Source of the DNA: Xanthostigma xanthostigma
Taxonomy: Eukaryota; Arthropoda; Insecta; Raphidioptera; Raphidiidae
Direction: 5' to 3'
Assembly (NCBI GenBank): GCA_963575645.1
Contig: OY754469.1
Coordinates: forward strand, 37,716,753-37,780,752
DNA: 64,000 bases
Shown: piece by piece, positions 11,036-22,698 of the stretch
How positions within the stretch are numbered: position 1 is the stretch's first letter
How the letters are laid out: each line of letters opens with the position of its first letter
Position numbers and translations under genes: made by a program
Notes under the pieces: generated by a model
The model's input: the letters and a program-made list of their open reading frames with translations, nothing else
What the model was told of the DNA's origin: nothing
Databases searched by the model: none

Positions 11036-12290
11036 CAACGAAAACTCGGCAAAATAAACGTTTTGACAAAAATCGTCGATTTTTATATCAAAGGGGACTA
11101 ATTTTTATGCAAAAATCATTCCTTCAACTCTAGCTCTGTGCGGGTAGCAACCCTCCCCAAATTTTTTTATAGGACGGAGGGTCAAATGAACCCTAATTTG
11201 GAAGGATTTTTCATTACTTACACAACCGTATTTGTTTTTTTTTTTTCAATTCGATTGATTTATTACCAAGAATTGCTTCTTGAATTTTCGAAGTTAAAAA
11301 ACTAATAAAAGCACAAAAAGGTTTTGATCAGAGTAAACAAGAGTGGAAAACGAAACACCAAATGAAAAAATCAGCTGTTTTCTTTTTGACAGATCTTCAA
11401 AACAAAAGAATAGCTGTTTTTTTTTTACTTTCAAAATATTTCCGAAACTATAAAATTTAGACGAATTTTTTTTTAAACTTTCTTGGAAAAAAAAGCCGAT
11501 AAGAAAAATATACCATTATAACAGAAAAAATTAAGTTCTAGATCATATTTCTTCTCCGCAGAAAAATATATGCTAGATAACGTTTTTAATTTGATAATGG
11601 TATACTTTTCCCAGCGGTTTATTATTCTATTTAATTTTACGAGAAAGTTTTGTAGAAAATACTTTTTCTCTAAAATTTATAAGTGTACAGTTTCGGAAAT
11701 ATCTTGTAAAAAAATCACTACTTGGGCTCACTACCCTTCTGATTTTGTAGACAACAAAAGAAGTATTACAAAAGAAGTATTACAGAAATTTTCACGCTCT
11801 CTCAAAATACCTACCCAAAAAATGTTAGATAGCTCTTGGACTGTAGATTCTGGAACATCGTATCAAATTGAGCTATAATACAGTTTAAAATTGATCCTGT
11901 ATACACCAGCAAAGTTATAGCAGAGAATATAAGAGTATCAGTTAGAGTGTATCAGGGTATCAGAGAATAAAGTGTCGGTTGTTACGGCTCACGACAGTTT
12001 TGCTTTTGGCGTGACACGATTGTCAAATGTCGAACGGCGTGACAAATGCATTCCAATCCCAGAGAGCAGTCCCACACTCTGCTGGGGCGGCATCCGTCGA
12101 AGTTATTGGCTACGCAATCAATAATAACCTATATACGCGCCGCGCAAACACACGCTACCGAAACTGTTATTTTTTTATAACAGACGTTACCGTTAAAAAT
12201 TCACAGCCTATTACTAATGTTTTTCAAGGCCACCAACAGCTAAGCTTATCTGGGTCCAGTATCAATGCATAATTTCAATTTATTTTTGAT
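11036..12290. repeat. Dispersed-element fragments forming an inverted pair, plus unassigned DNA
   Basis: At 11366-11520 there is CAAAATATTTCCGAAACTATA in forward orientation. At about 11565-11715 the same element reads in reverse (ATGGTATACTTTTCCCAGCGG...TTTCGGAAATAT). The two face each other around 11545. These belong to the family preserved at 33013-33692. Sequence at 11720-12290 is unassigned. The 102- and 81-codon frames there have no known domain. Confidence 0.5.
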
Positions 12291-12590
12291 ATGAAACATC
12301 TATTGGCGAGTTTGGCAGCAAAAAAGCCATTACGGAAACCGCTCTCTACGCCATAGCTGTCGACTTCCTTGTGTGTGCGCGCGCATAAACTGTACACTCG
12401 TTGCTTCTCTGTGTGAACTGTCACAACTCACACAGAAACGCTGCGTATACTGCGTGTACTTAACACGTTCACCGCTTGTATACTACACACTTTGTATTAG
12501 TTACAAAGTGAAATTTAATTACAGGGCGAAATTTAGTTACTAGAATTTCGCTTAAATGTATGTTTCACATCTGCCAGGCATACCACGATG
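12291..12590 (+). repeat. Dispersed repeat 'GAAACATCTA(T/G)TGGCG' copy 1
   Basis: It starts GAAACATCTATTGGCGAG and includes the block AGGGCGAAATTTAGTTACTAG. Related copies lie at 14104-14290, 20525-20720 and, in part, 43800-43925. It is slightly GC-richer than the background and has no coding capacity. The element class is unknown. Confidence 0.6.
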
Positions 12591-12700
12591 GCTCCTCATT
12601 TTTTATACTAAATCTGAGAGCTGGGGGTTTGTAATAGAGAAGTCATGAAAACAACGTTGTCGTTACACGCTCGGTTATTACTTATTCTCAAGCGGCAGTC
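12591..12700. other. Short unassigned spacer
   Basis: Nothing recognisable between the dispersed repeat and the palindrome. Confidence 0.3.
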
Positions 12701-12781
12701 TAAGGCCTAGTTTATATGAGAGGCGTTCAACGCGCGTTGGCCCAACGCGCGTTGAACGCCTCTCATATAAACTAGGCCTTA
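12701..12781. repeat. Perfect 40-bp-arm palindrome
   Basis: The arms 12701-12740 and 12742-12781 are exact reverse complements around a single C. The arms carry AAGGCCTAGTTTATATGAGA and CGTTCAACGCGCGTTGG. No mismatch is visible, so it is either very recent or maintained. It may be a minimal MITE, perhaps Harbinger-like given the TAA/TTA outer bases. Confidence 0.9.
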
Positions 12782-12839
12782 CAGTTACTAGATGTGAGTA
12801 ACATTTTGTTACATAAACGGTTTTAGTGTAAACTAAATG

Positions 12840-12925
12840 AGCAAATCTTAGATTAACGTCTGAATAGAACTCTTTAAATAAATAAAATTATCGACCAATT
12901 TTTTCAAACTGTATATTGACAAAAA
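12840..12925 (+). mobile_element. Fragment of the foldback retroelement family
   Basis: The motifs GATTAACGTCTGAATAGAAC, then AAATTATCGACCAATTTTTTC match the outer part of the elements at 16077-16311 and 23102-23381. The core with the GAAAC motif is missing. Confidence 0.65.
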
Positions 12926-13400
12926 ATTATAAAATTATAATTCAATAAATTTTATTGAATTATTAATTATTGAATTACTAAATAAGCATAACATTTTGTA
13001 ATTCAATGAAATTAATCGTGTTAACATTAATTGTTAAAAATTAGCAGTGTGTTACTGGATAGGGGAACGTTGGGTATTCCCAATTTGATGACAATAATGG
13101 TCACTATATTATCGGACTCATGTGTTTACAGATTTTACGTACGTATTTTCAAGTTTTTAGTCTCAACTTCTTACGCAAACAGTCTTCTGCTTCGCTGCTC
13201 AGCCAATGGAAATAATTATTAAACTGTCAAAAATTTAAAAACGGTTCTGATTGGTCTGTGATTGTGACGAAGTGGGGGTAAAGGAGAAGTCAAAAATACA
13301 TACATGAGTTGATTAGTTCCGACAGGTTGAAAATTCCTATTCATTAATTCTACTGCGTATGTCAAAGTTCCTAGCGAGTTTATGTCTGCGTTTCCGCCAA
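12926..13400. other. AT-rich palindromic DNA, nothing assigned
   Basis: 12950-13020 contains several overlapping AATTCAATAAATTTTATTGAATT-type inversions made of AATTCAAT units. Further on there are short frames of 61-63 codons with no domain. Confidence 0.35.
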
Positions 13401-13596
13401 ACATACGAGAACTGCTGAACAGATTTGAATGAGGTTTTTACAATTCGATAGGCCGTTTCTTGAGGAAGGTTTGAATGTGATTTTTATCATTCGATAGAAT
13501 TAATGTTGTGCCCAATAATAATTATAAATCACGGAACAAAAGCCATATTATATCTAACTATTGAAGTAGCTTGACAAAGCAGGACCGGACCCCTAG
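13401..13596 (+). mobile_element. Helitron-like fragment ending GGACCCCTAG
   Basis: ACGAGAACTGCTGAACAGATTTG then GATAGGCCGTTTCTTGAGGAAGG is a Helitron-type head, and it ends AGGACCGGACCCCTAGT. About 196 bp, non-coding. Confidence 0.55.
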
Positions 13597-15010
13597 TATT
13601 ATGCAAAACACTATTAGTTGTGTAAAAAGATACAGCATAATTTTGGCAACCGTTTTTTTTTTTTTTTTTGAACCAGTTATTTCCCGTTAACTGTTACCAA
13701 ATACCTGTTATTTCATCTCATCACACATACACAAGAAAAAGGGCCGGTTTCACAAACAGTTACAAATTGTACGACATGAAAAACCTATTTGCACCTCATT
13801 TATTAGTTTCAATGAAACGTCAGTGAAATACATTCATTCATAAATTATGAGTAATTGAAGTCAAAAGGAAATCGTCAATGTTCTCTAATGGCTCGATCGT
13901 ACTTTAATCGAATACTTTAATCGAAATTAACGTATTATGTTTAAAAATCATTGGACTGCTAGTGTTGCTGTACCGTTGCGCGCGACCTACCATTTTTTAA
14001 TGTTCTTGAACTAATTAATACAAGGTACAAAGGCACGTATGCTTTAAAAAGAATAATTCAATCCCTCTGCAGGGAAATGTAGTTTGCAACCCAATTTTTG
14101 TTATGTGAAACATCTATTGGCGCGCCTTAACAATAAAACCATGCCAAACGACATGACTTTCTCTTATGCCGTCATGTCCCCTCTACGCCACCGCTCTCGA
14201 TTACCTTGTGTATGCGCGCGTGTATACCATACACTTAGTTGCTTCTCTGTCTGAGCTGTTTTATATCCGACTATAGTATATGTAAGTTTGAACGTGCCGC
14301 CAAACTGTGTTGTGGTTCTGTCAATAAGGATCGGTGGTGGCTTGGTCTGAGAAATGTCAAATGAAAAAGAATCTTAATAATTAATAGTAGAATTAAAGTA
14401 TCGACAATTGTATTGAATCAGTTATTTTTATATAGCGCTCCCGTCAGTTTGGGTATGCCGACTGGCTGATTCTCTAATACACACATAGACGTTGATGACC
14501 TCAGTTGTTGAGCGTCTATATAATCTACAACCTATACCTCCTAAAGGAATTAATAATATTGAACCGATTATATAGAATAGTTCCCGGTCTTGTTAAGTTG
14601 AACACGCAGCCAAACTGTTAAGTTTAATGCACAATTTTGAGTGTAATATTTGTAAGTCGAAACGCCTTATTATTTTCATTACACGTGTTGAATTTCAACA
14701 ACCAGTCTCGCTATTAGTACCTTAAATGCCGATATACTAGGTGTGCTGTTTAACCACGATTACCAATAGAGTTATTGACAAAATTTCAAAAAATATTTAA
14801 AATTAAAGAATAATTACCTATATATTTTATATAGGTACCTACTTATAAAACATATTTTTTCTCTTAAATATATAGCAGTTTAGACTCATTAAAAGCTGTT
14901 TTTTATTTTGAATTTAAACTCTGCGCCAAAACGTCCATTGGTCCTGGTTGCCATTTTGTGATGTCTCTAGTAAGTAAAAAGGAAGCAAGCGGGTACAGCT
15001 GTGTGCAGCT
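13597..15010. other. Intergenic DNA with one dispersed-repeat copy
   Basis: 14104-14290 is a copy of the GTGAAACATCTATTGGCG repeat (see 12291-12590). The rest has no gene, tRNA or paired termini that I can see. The last eight bases (15003-15010) are the left duplication of the hAT element. Confidence 0.4.
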
Positions 15011-15556
15011 TAGTGATGTGCCGGATATCCTAATCCGTATCCGCGGATATCCAAGGGAGAAGAAAGATTCGTATCCGTATTCGTTAGTTTTTGGCGGATC
15101 TTTTACGGATATTTTACCTTATTAATTTTCTATTCATAGATGAAATTTTATATAATATATAGGGAATTTGGTAATAATGAAAAACTGTTAAATTCCATTC
15201 AGATTTTTTTTATTTTTTAAAATCGTATTTGGCACCTTTATATTGCAAACATTTATCGTAGTGAGTACCATACCAATAGTACATAACTCAAAGGTACTAA
15301 AAACTATCTTTATAATGACATATTGCACATCGATCTTTGGAAAGAGACAATCTGTTATGAGAGTTAACTCTTAAAGAGATCAATAACTTTTTCCCATAAC
15401 AGATAGTCTCTTTCCAAAGGTCGATGTGCAATATTTACCGCCGCGTACTCTAAGAAAGTTAAGATCCGCATCCGTATCCGCGGATCTTGAAACCAAATAT
15501 CCGTATTCAGATCCGTATCCGCGGATATACATTTTTAACGATCCGGCACATCACTA
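15011..15556. mobile_element. hAT-type element with GGATAT/CGCGGAT subterminal repeats (546 bp)
   Basis: The ends are TAGTGATGTGCCGGATAT and its complement ATCCGGCACATCACTA. The 8-bp flanks are GTGCAGCT (15003-15010) and GTGCGGCT (15557-15564), with one mismatch. Many ATCCGTATCCGCGGATAT motifs lie near both ends. An internal hairpin at about 15325-15428 (CATCGATCTTTGGAAAGAGA...) is retained in a second copy at 45690-46094. No transposase is present. Confidence 0.9.
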
Positions 15557-15564
15557 GTGCGGCT

Positions 15565-16064
15565 ATGTAACATAAAGCAATATATAACCAACGACGTGTG
15601 GCATATAACAGAATCATCGACGGGGTTTTATCGATTTATTAAATGGATCATTGTAAAACATATCAACGATGCGTAGTACCTCAGTGTAGCAATACTTCTA
15701 TAACTATGGCCTGAAATAGTCGTGCCATATAAAACCGAAATACAAAGAAAATGGTTGTAACTTAGAAGAAGAAACGATACTCCTCAAATATCAACAAATT
15801 CACCGACTTTTTGTATGACGTAAGTATTACCCTGATAGATACGTTTTAATACAAGAAAATGTGGAAATATTTTTTTTAATATTCTACGTTTTTAAAACGA
15901 ACTAAAAAGTATAAAACAATTTCTCTAAGCATCATGGATTTGAAACGAAAATCGTGGGGCGCATGCGACAATTATATAAGAAATGTGGAGATTAGCTGTC
16001 TATGAATAAGATAAAACGAACACTGCGCCCCAGTTTTTCGTTTCAAATACCAGTCATAAGGCTT
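15565..16064. other. Unassigned intergenic DNA
   Basis: About 15930-16060 shows a loose inversion (CATGGATTTGAAACGAAAATC ... TTTTTCGTTTCAAATACC). No gene is visible. Confidence 0.35.
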
Positions 16065-16076
16065 AAAGAAATTATT

Positions 16077-16311
16077 CAATAAATAAAATTATCGACCAAT
16101 TTTTCAGACAAATATATTAACAAAAAATATATAAAATTAATACATTAACGTTTCGGTCCGGATTTTAGATCAGTTCTGAAGAAGGTCCAAATCCGGGCCG
16201 AAACGTTAATGTATTAATTTTATATATTTTTTGTTGACATATTTGTCTGAAAAATTGGTCGATACTTTTATTTATTGAAGAGTTCTAATCAGACGTTAAT
16301 GAAAGATTTGA
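16077..16311. mobile_element. Foldback retroelement copy A (Penelope-like candidate)
   Basis: The two halves are inverted copies: AAATTATCGACCAATTTTTCAGAC at the left and its complement at the right. It is flanked by a perfect 12-bp duplication AAAGAAATTATT (16065-16076 and 16312-16323). Duplications of this length point to target-primed reverse transcription, not hAT or Harbinger. The plus strand has a hammerhead-like core: CTGAAGA at 16177-16183, a GGTCC/GGGCC stem, then GAAAC. The left arm lacks the CTGAAGA part. Confidence 0.75.
16177..16214 (+). ncRNA. Hammerhead-ribozyme-like core in copy A
   Basis: CTGAAGA fits the conserved CUGANGA. The segment AGGTCC-AAATCC-GGGCC can fold as helix II, GAAAC follows, and AC...GT could close a two-pair helix III ending GTA. 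I could not find complementarity for helix I next to the core, so activity is doubtful. Confidence 0.35.
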
Positions 16312-16323
16312 AAGAAATTATTT

Positions 16324-18354
16324 TATACTTTTTTTATACTTTTTAGTTTAGATATTTAATCTTTTTAATTAAATATCTTTTTAATTAGTCGGGCGCAACG
16401 GGTTTTTATTTTTGTTTTTAATAATTTATTAAGGTTTTAACTTTAATTTAAATAGTTTTTTTTAAATTTCCATCGACTAGTTTTGGAGAAATCAATGAAA
16501 ACATATTATCCATCTACTGTTTTACCATAAAGTCAATGTTAAATATGCCTACTTTTGAAGTCATTTATTTGTTTAAATAGTCGGGCAAACCCCCTAAAAT
16601 TTTCAGAATTGATTTAGACTTAGTGTAACTACATACAAAAAAATCAAGCCTTTTATTTTAAATTGCCTTGGTGCTCGTACTACCTTAACAATTGGAGATA
16701 TGCAAAATATACAATCCGCTGAAATTAAAATATGCACTGCATGCTACTATGTTCAATCAAATGCGCTAAAAATTTTTCGAAGAATTCTGATGGGTTTTCT
16801 CAAAGAGGACGATTCGTTGAACAGAGTACACCGATTTGAATTCAGTGCAGCAATGCATTCGAACGTCGTCCTCCACGTCGCAGTTTGAGCGTTGCGACGA
16901 CAACGACGTCGACGTCGACTACTCACCACCGCGTTTCAAGCCATCTCAATGCACTCCTCATCACCACAGCGCGCTCCTATTATTATTATTAGGATCTAGA
17001 GTCACAAGACGCAGAAGCTTATGTTTTTTACGTGATAACGTCTTATAAATTGATGAAACACCGACTACACGCACGAAAAAGAGTAACGTTCCGCAAGCGA
17101 GAGCGCGATATAAGCGATAGTCTCTCTCTTCGCGCGTGACGTCAGAGAGTAGTGTGCGTTCAACATTTTTTTCGGCTGTTCCAGCAAAAGCTACATCTGA
17201 CAGATGGCCAGATAAATTATACGGTTTGTTAACAAATATATAATATATATTATAGCACGGCAGTGGAAGGATTTCTGGTAACGTAGGTCCATTCCCACCT
17301 GTGAATAAATAAAAGAAAAAAGACGGACAGATTTCTCAAAACGGTGGATTGTTTGGGCTGTACCGGTGTTATTTTGGGCCCATAGTGATCAGAGAGGGTA
17401 CAGCTCCACTTCTTCCACTGTTCTGAGAAACTTGTGCAGAAATGTAACAAAGAAAAGAATATGCAGTTGGTCGATAACAATTATATTTCATAATCACTTC
17501 AAAAAACGTGTCGGTGATAAGGTACAAAGAAATCTGATTTACAAGTACATTCTTAATATTAACAATATCATTTGATCATGATTGACAATTAGGAACTGGG
17601 GGTAGAACCCTGACGAGGTGATCACTTAATTATCTAGGGAAGTACATTTAATAAGGTTGTTTAAATTAAAAAAAAAAAAATAATAAAACGTGAAAGAGGA
17701 AAAGAAAACTAGGCGTGAGCGTCATACCTTTTTCCGAAGAGTACTTACTTACACTTGAACAATACTTATTCTAGGAATACTTTACATAATTCGTGAGTGA
17801 CTACGGGTATTTAGGCGCTTCATGGTAGTACAATGAAGTCTAAATTCGGTTTGGAGAAGAAGCTTGAAGATGATTCTGTGGTTTATTCCATGAGCGTCCT
17901 TTTCATGCGACCACACCGAATCCCGGAAAACAACTTAATGTTTTTTATTTTCCGTAACTAATAAATATTGATTTTAATTATTTCAAACCTAACAACTATT
18001 GTTTGTCACTTTTTCACTTTTGAAAATCACAGATACCGCGTATTTAGAGTCAGACGACTGGATCACACGATAGACACACTTATGTTTATAAGTCCAAGCC
18101 ACGCGATCCAAATCGTACCGCGCATGCAAATACCCGCGAATTTAGTGATTTAAGATTTCCTTATTTATTTATTTTATTATAATAATTTTTATGCTAATAT
18201 TAAAAAAATGTCGCGGTGCTATGGCACCACGTGACAATATACATTCTTTTAAATGTCTTTTATAATTGCTTAAAAATATGTATTTTGCTTTGGTTGATTA
18301 AATTATTAGTCGGTAAAAATATAGTTTGACAGCTACTAAAATTTAGATTATGTA
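16324..18354. other. Intergenic DNA with a dispersed-element fragment
   Basis: 17018-17110 in reverse matches 25598-25700 (CACTTTTTCGTGCGTG, GTTTCATCAATTTATAAGACG), with an ACGTGATAACGT motif. 16830-16960 is GC-richer and rich in ACGACGTCGACG, but has no known domain. 17110-18354 is unassigned. None of the short frames resembles a known protein. Confidence 0.4.
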
Positions 18355-18435
18355 TTATTAAATATGATATTCGAGCGGAATACGTTATCACGTAAAACTA
18401 TCGTCCGTAAACCGACTTTACAGACAACCAATTTT
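18355..18435 (-). repeat. Dispersed-element end, inverted partner of 25503-25580
   Basis: The reverse complement reads TTGGTTGTCTGTAAAGTCGG and then CGTGATAACGTATTCCGCTC, matching 25503-25580 almost exactly. Confidence 0.75.
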
Positions 18436-18634
18436 TTTTTTATATTTCAATGGGAATATAGCATTTTTTTGTTAAATATCTCCATTTGTTTCACAACGAA
18501 TTCAAGATAAATAAAATACTAGGCTCAATCCATAAAACTTGCGGGAATAACATTAGAGATCTGCAGAACAAAAGAACAGTGTTTTTTCATGTATGCTGAA
18601 CTGATTTTTATATGAAGAACCAAGGATTCCATGG

Positions 18635-18920
18635 CAAGGGCGTAGATATTTTTTTCTGGGGAAGTGGGGGGTGTTAAAGCAAAAAAATCAATAAGATTTT
18701 TAAGGTTTATTAATATCACACAAGAATACTCATGAAGGAAGGTGTCAAGCAAAATATTTATTCCCAAACTACTTTTACTTACAAGTTTATTTTCAAAAAG
18801 TATTTCTGAATTTTATTTTTTAGCCAGGTATTCGTATTATTTTCAGTTTTATTTTTTTTTATTGTGATCCTGGGGAGGTTAATTACCCTCTTTACCCCTT
18901 CCCCAGTGTCTACGCCCCTG
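18635..18920. mobile_element. hAT-type element, second copy of the CAAGGGCGTAG family
   Basis: The ends are CAAGGGCGTAGATAT and TGTCTACGCCCCTG. The interior shares ATATCACACAAGAATACTCA with 830-1106. The flanks TTCCATGG and CTTCATAG are only a loose 8-bp match, so this copy is older or the duplication has decayed. Confidence 0.75.
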
Positions 18921-19085
18921 CTTCATAGCTCATTTGTTTAAGATCATTTAATTAACCACATACTGGTAAGAAACCATACTAGTGTGACGTTTGTAATAAG
19001 TGATTCAGACAATTTATTAAGCCATTTAAATTATAACAAACACACACATCCAGGTGAGAAAGCATAATTAATTTTTGAATTAATT

Positions 19086-19500
19086 TAAAAATTCCAGCCA
19101 ATTGGGCGACGGGACCATTCCAACTTCAAAAATGTTGACATTTGATTATAATAAAGAAAATAAAATTTCTGATATCGTGTGAGGTGTCGCGGGTAATGGC
19201 TAGTATTCAATATGATATTTGCTATTCGTTGCCATGGTTACCTACATAATATTGTCCACGCCATGTAAAAATTAATCAAAGCATGCCGAACTAGTTTATT
19301 TCTGACAGATCCATAAAACAAAAGAGCGGCTGATTTTTTTTAATTTTCAAAATATTTCCGAAACTATAAAGCTTAGAAAAAAAAAATTTAACGAAACTTT
19401 CATGAAAAAATAAATAGAATAATAAGCCGTTATGAAAAGTACACCATTATTATATAAAAAACACCGTTTTAGCATATATCTCAACTTCAAGTTGACAGCT
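19086..19500 (+). mobile_element. Dispersed ACCATTCCAAC element, 5' portion
   Basis: It runs from CCAGCCAATTGGGCGACGGG through GACCATTCCAACTTC and the shared block TTGACATTTGATTATAAT to the ATATTTCCGAAACTATAAAG motif and CACCGTTTTAGCATATATCTC. It corresponds to the reverse complement of the right part of 36108-36775. The family is unclassified. Confidence 0.65.
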
Positions 19501-20128
19501 TGAGGTTACCTATGTTTACAAATGCACGCAACCGTAGTGACAGTGACTAGTGACAGCTGAGTACTAATCAATTAATATTTTACTAATTACATTACTATAA
19601 TTATTTAGTTATAATTCGCATTAAATTAAATCAAATAAATTTTTATGTGAATTTCTATTAATTATCATAGCACAATTTGGGTAACTATTTGAGGGAAAAA
19701 AAGTCATTTATTTGACTTGGGATTGCGGCTCCCAAACTACCTTAAATAAAAGCTTGTAAAAAAGGTGTAAAGTCATGTAAGAACCGAAATGATATAATGG
19801 CAGAAAAAAATACCAGATCTAAGCTTAATACTTATTTTTTTTATTATTGATGTCCTGTTCGATTTTTCTGAAAGGAGGATCGTATTACTCGTACAAAGAA
19901 CTATACATTTTAATGCATATTGGAACACCCAATGTAAACTATTAGGTGCAGTTTTTAAAAAGTCGATATTATTATAAGCTCTTCGCTGCAACTTCGGTAT
20001 ATCATTCCAGCTTCGACAGCCTATTGATACTGATTTTCAATTTAATCACCTGAGATTAAATTTATATATGAATAGTTAAAGGATGTGCAAATAGCAATGA
20101 GCCGTCGGCAATATTCCCAAAGAACAGG
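19501..20128. other. Unassigned intergenic DNA
   Basis: No gene or paired terminus is visible. The reverse 72-codon frame at 19773-19991 has no recognised domain. Confidence 0.35.
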
Positions 20129-20141
20129 TCCCACATTTTTA

Positions 20142-20511
20142 ATAAATAAAATTATCGACCAATTTTTTAGACAATATCATTCGATCCGGATTTGGATCTT
20201 CTTCAGAACGGATCTAAAAATATAAAAAAATAATTAATAATTAGTTTCTATTTATTTTTAATGTAATTCGTGAAAGATTTTTTTAAATATAGAAATATTG
20301 AAAAAATAATAACAAACAATGAATTACATTAAAAATAAATAGAAACTAATCATTAATTATTTTTTTTATATTTTTAGATCCGTTCTGAAGAAGATCCAAA
20401 TCCGGATCGAAACGTTAATGTATTATTGATATTTTTTGTTAATATATTGTCTGAAAAATTGGTCGATAATTTTATTTATTGAAGAGTTCTAATCAGACGT
20501 TAATCAAAGAT
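20142..20511. mobile_element. Foldback retroelement copy B (Penelope-like candidate)
   Basis: Two inverted halves of the same family as copy A are flanked by a perfect 13-bp duplication TCCCACATTTTTA (20129-20141 and 20512-20524). The right arm carries the CTGAAGA / GATCC-GGATC / GAAAC core at 20385-20422. In the left arm the GAAAC is damaged (CGAATG). The middle holds a further inversion (TTTCTATTTATTTTTAATG and its complement). Confidence 0.8.
20385..20422 (+). ncRNA. Hammerhead-ribozyme-like core in copy B
   Basis: CTGAAGA, then a perfect GATCC/GGATC helix II with an AAATCC loop, then GAAACGTTAATGTA. It has the same layout as copies A and C. No helix I partner was found beside it. Confidence 0.38.
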
Positions 20512-20524
20512 TCCCACATTTTTA

Positions 20525-20720
20525 GATGTGAAACATCTAGTGGCGTGTTTGATTGGGAGCAAAACCGTCCAATTGGCGCGACACTTTTACGGGAGGACGT
20601 TACGTTTGTGTGCGTTGGATTTGACATTGCTTTAGCTGACGGCGACATCTAGATAACAGGGCGAAATTTAGTTACTAGTGTTTCGTTAGATGGCAGCGTA
20701 TGACGCTTGTTTTGTGTATG
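20525..20720 (+). repeat. Dispersed repeat 'GTGAAACATCTAGTGGCG' copy
   Basis: GTGAAACATCTAGTGGCG at the start and CAGGGCGAAATTTAGTTACTAG near 20660 match 12291-12590. It directly follows the foldback's right duplication. Confidence 0.6.
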
Positions 20721-21106
20721 CAGCTCTGTTAACCGTGCTTTTATAAATACAATGTGAAATAAACATTTATAATATAAATTAAATAACTATACCTATTATG
20801 GTTCGTTAAACAAATGAATTTCTGAAAGTTAGTTGGGTAAAGTATGACGTGTCATTGACGACTACTGTAAGACTCGCTGATTTTTATACGCTTTATATTA
20901 GTTTGGGTTGTAACTAAGTATGTATGTCCGTAACGGAATCTTTGAGCATAATTTTCACCAATTTCCCGAAGTCTGATTAATTTGAAACTTTGCATACGTA
21001 TCAAGGACCGATGACAATGCAATAATTTGATAACAGTTTCCCATTATCCTTATTAGGACCCCCAGGATTAATAAATTATTTTATAGATCCTCAAACTAAA
21101 AAGTGA
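20721..21106. other. Unassigned intergenic DNA
   Basis: The stretch near 20930-21040 (TCACCAATTTCCCGAAGTCTG, then AAACTTTGCATACGTATC) resembles the head of a dispersed repeat, but no copy in this window confirms it. No gene is seen. Confidence 0.3.
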
Positions 21107-21333
21107 AAAATAAAATATAGTTTAAAAAAAACTAAAAAACACGCTTTATATCGGACTAAAAAGTAAAAAATAATTGTTTTAAAATAAGCTTAAAAAGCGT
21201 GGGGCGCTTTGTTCCACATTTTCGTACATCGAGCGCCCAACGCTTTTTAAGCTTATTTTAAAACAATTATTTTTTACTTTTTAGTCCGATATAAAGCGTG
21301 TTTTTTAGTTTTTTTTAAACTATATTTTATTTT
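21107..21333. repeat. Near-perfect palindrome with 94-bp arms
   Basis: Arms 21107-21200 and 21240-21333 are near-exact inverted copies around a 39-bp loop. The arms carry ACACGCTTTATATCGGAC and TAAGCTTAAAAAGCGT. There is no coding sequence. Probably a MITE or a collapsed foldback element. Confidence 0.85.
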
Positions 21334-21454
21334 AAAGTATTTTTTGTACTTTATTCGACTTTTGCTGCTGGACTGGCATTCGAGTTTCAAGTATTCGCAC
21401 ACTCTTAGACATTTCTTTTGTCAGTCTAGTAGTCTACTGTCTAGCTTAGCCTTT

Positions 21455-22070
21455 TTTTCAACGGTTAAATATTTGCTTTTAATATTATAGCTCGAAGTAA
21501 CTGAACTTACTTTTTTAAATTTCGGAGATCGATCTTAAAATTGTAAAATTATAATTAATAACATATTATTATATTAGATATTGTATCCATCGAGATAATA
21601 ATAAATAAAAAAATCGCAGGATTGTGGACAAATATTAGATTTATTAATTGTACGACGTTTCGTCTATAGATTTAGACTTTTTCAAGTACAAATAGCACAG
21701 GTAATAGAGTCGAATAAAAATGCTAATGACTTAAGTTTTAAATCTACAAATTTTCTACAACTTTTACTTTAAACTTTTTTTTCTAAAATTAATATTTTTC
21801 AAGTTATAACGCGTAACATGTTACCTGTGCTATTTGTACTTGAAAAATTCTAAATCTATAGACGAAACGTCGTATAATTAATAAATCTAATATTTGTCCA
21901 CAATCCTGCGATTTTTTTATTTATTATTATCTCGATGGATACGATATCTAATATAATAATATGTTATTAATCATAATTTTACAATTTTAAGATCGATCTC
22001 CGAAATTTAAAAAAGTAAGTTCAGTTACTTCGAGCTATAATATTAAAAGCAAATATTTAACCGTTGAAAA
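21455..22070. mobile_element. Second foldback family with GACGAAACGTCG motif
   Basis: Arms of about 245 bp face each other from TTTTCAACGG (21455) to CCGTTGAAAA (22070). Each arm contains GATTGTGGACAAATATTAGA and the GACGAAACGTCGTA motif beside a TCTA...TAGA stem. The layout resembles the 16.1/20.1/23.1-kb family, but the CTGANGA box is replaced by CTTGAAAAA. No clear target duplication was found. Confidence 0.7.
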
Positions 22071-22490
22071 TTAATAAAATTAATGACTTCTTAAACTAAG
22101 CTTGTTACATTGAATTGTATTTGGCGTATTCTAAGCTGATTCCAGTGTTGGAGAATAAAAATATCTGTTCTGGGACTTGGTCTTATTTTGAAAAGAATTG
22201 TTTTTGGTGGGATATTATATTCACACGAGCGTTATACGTATATGATTTCATTTTAGCACAGTCGAGAAAGAAATAACGGAAATCTTTCATTATTAAAACA
22301 ACCTGAGAAAATTATAACCCCAGTGGTTTTAAAAATCACGATCGTTATAAGTTCTTGTTTTGGTTACGATCCCACGGGAAGCGCTCGTATAGCAACGACA
22401 TCTCATATCGCCAAGACGCACTGCTCTTTTCACATGCTCCATAGAACTTATATTACCGGAAAGGAACAAAATTGGCCCGTCTGACATATT
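22071..22490. other. Unassigned intergenic DNA
   Basis: No gene is recognised. The reverse 84-codon frame at 22329-22583 overlaps the Helitron fragment and is not credible. Confidence 0.3.
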
Positions 22491-22698
22491 TTGCAAATCT
22501 ATATTTATAAACTCAAAATCAAAATTTGTCCGTCCCACACAAACTTTTGAACGGTAACTCCGATCATCATGAAATTTGGACACAACATTTATCTCGGTAA
22601 ACTAATAAAATAAACGTGCGTACTCATGCTAAGCCCCCGCCCCCCACCCCTCTTAATACGCTCTTTTGCACCCGGGTGAAACCGGGACGAACCGCTAG
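22491..22698 (+). mobile_element. Helitron 3' portion
   Basis: It contains AAACTTTTGAACGGTAACTCC, ATCATGAAATTTGGACACAAC and ends CACCCGGGTGAAACCGGGACGAACCGCTAG. The head is missing or unrecognised. It is followed directly by another Helitron. Confidence 0.7.

Noticed and set aside
21650-21860. Calling the second foldback family a confirmed hammerhead
   Set aside because: The CTGANGA box is absent (CTTGAAAAA instead). Only the GAAAC side resembles the core.
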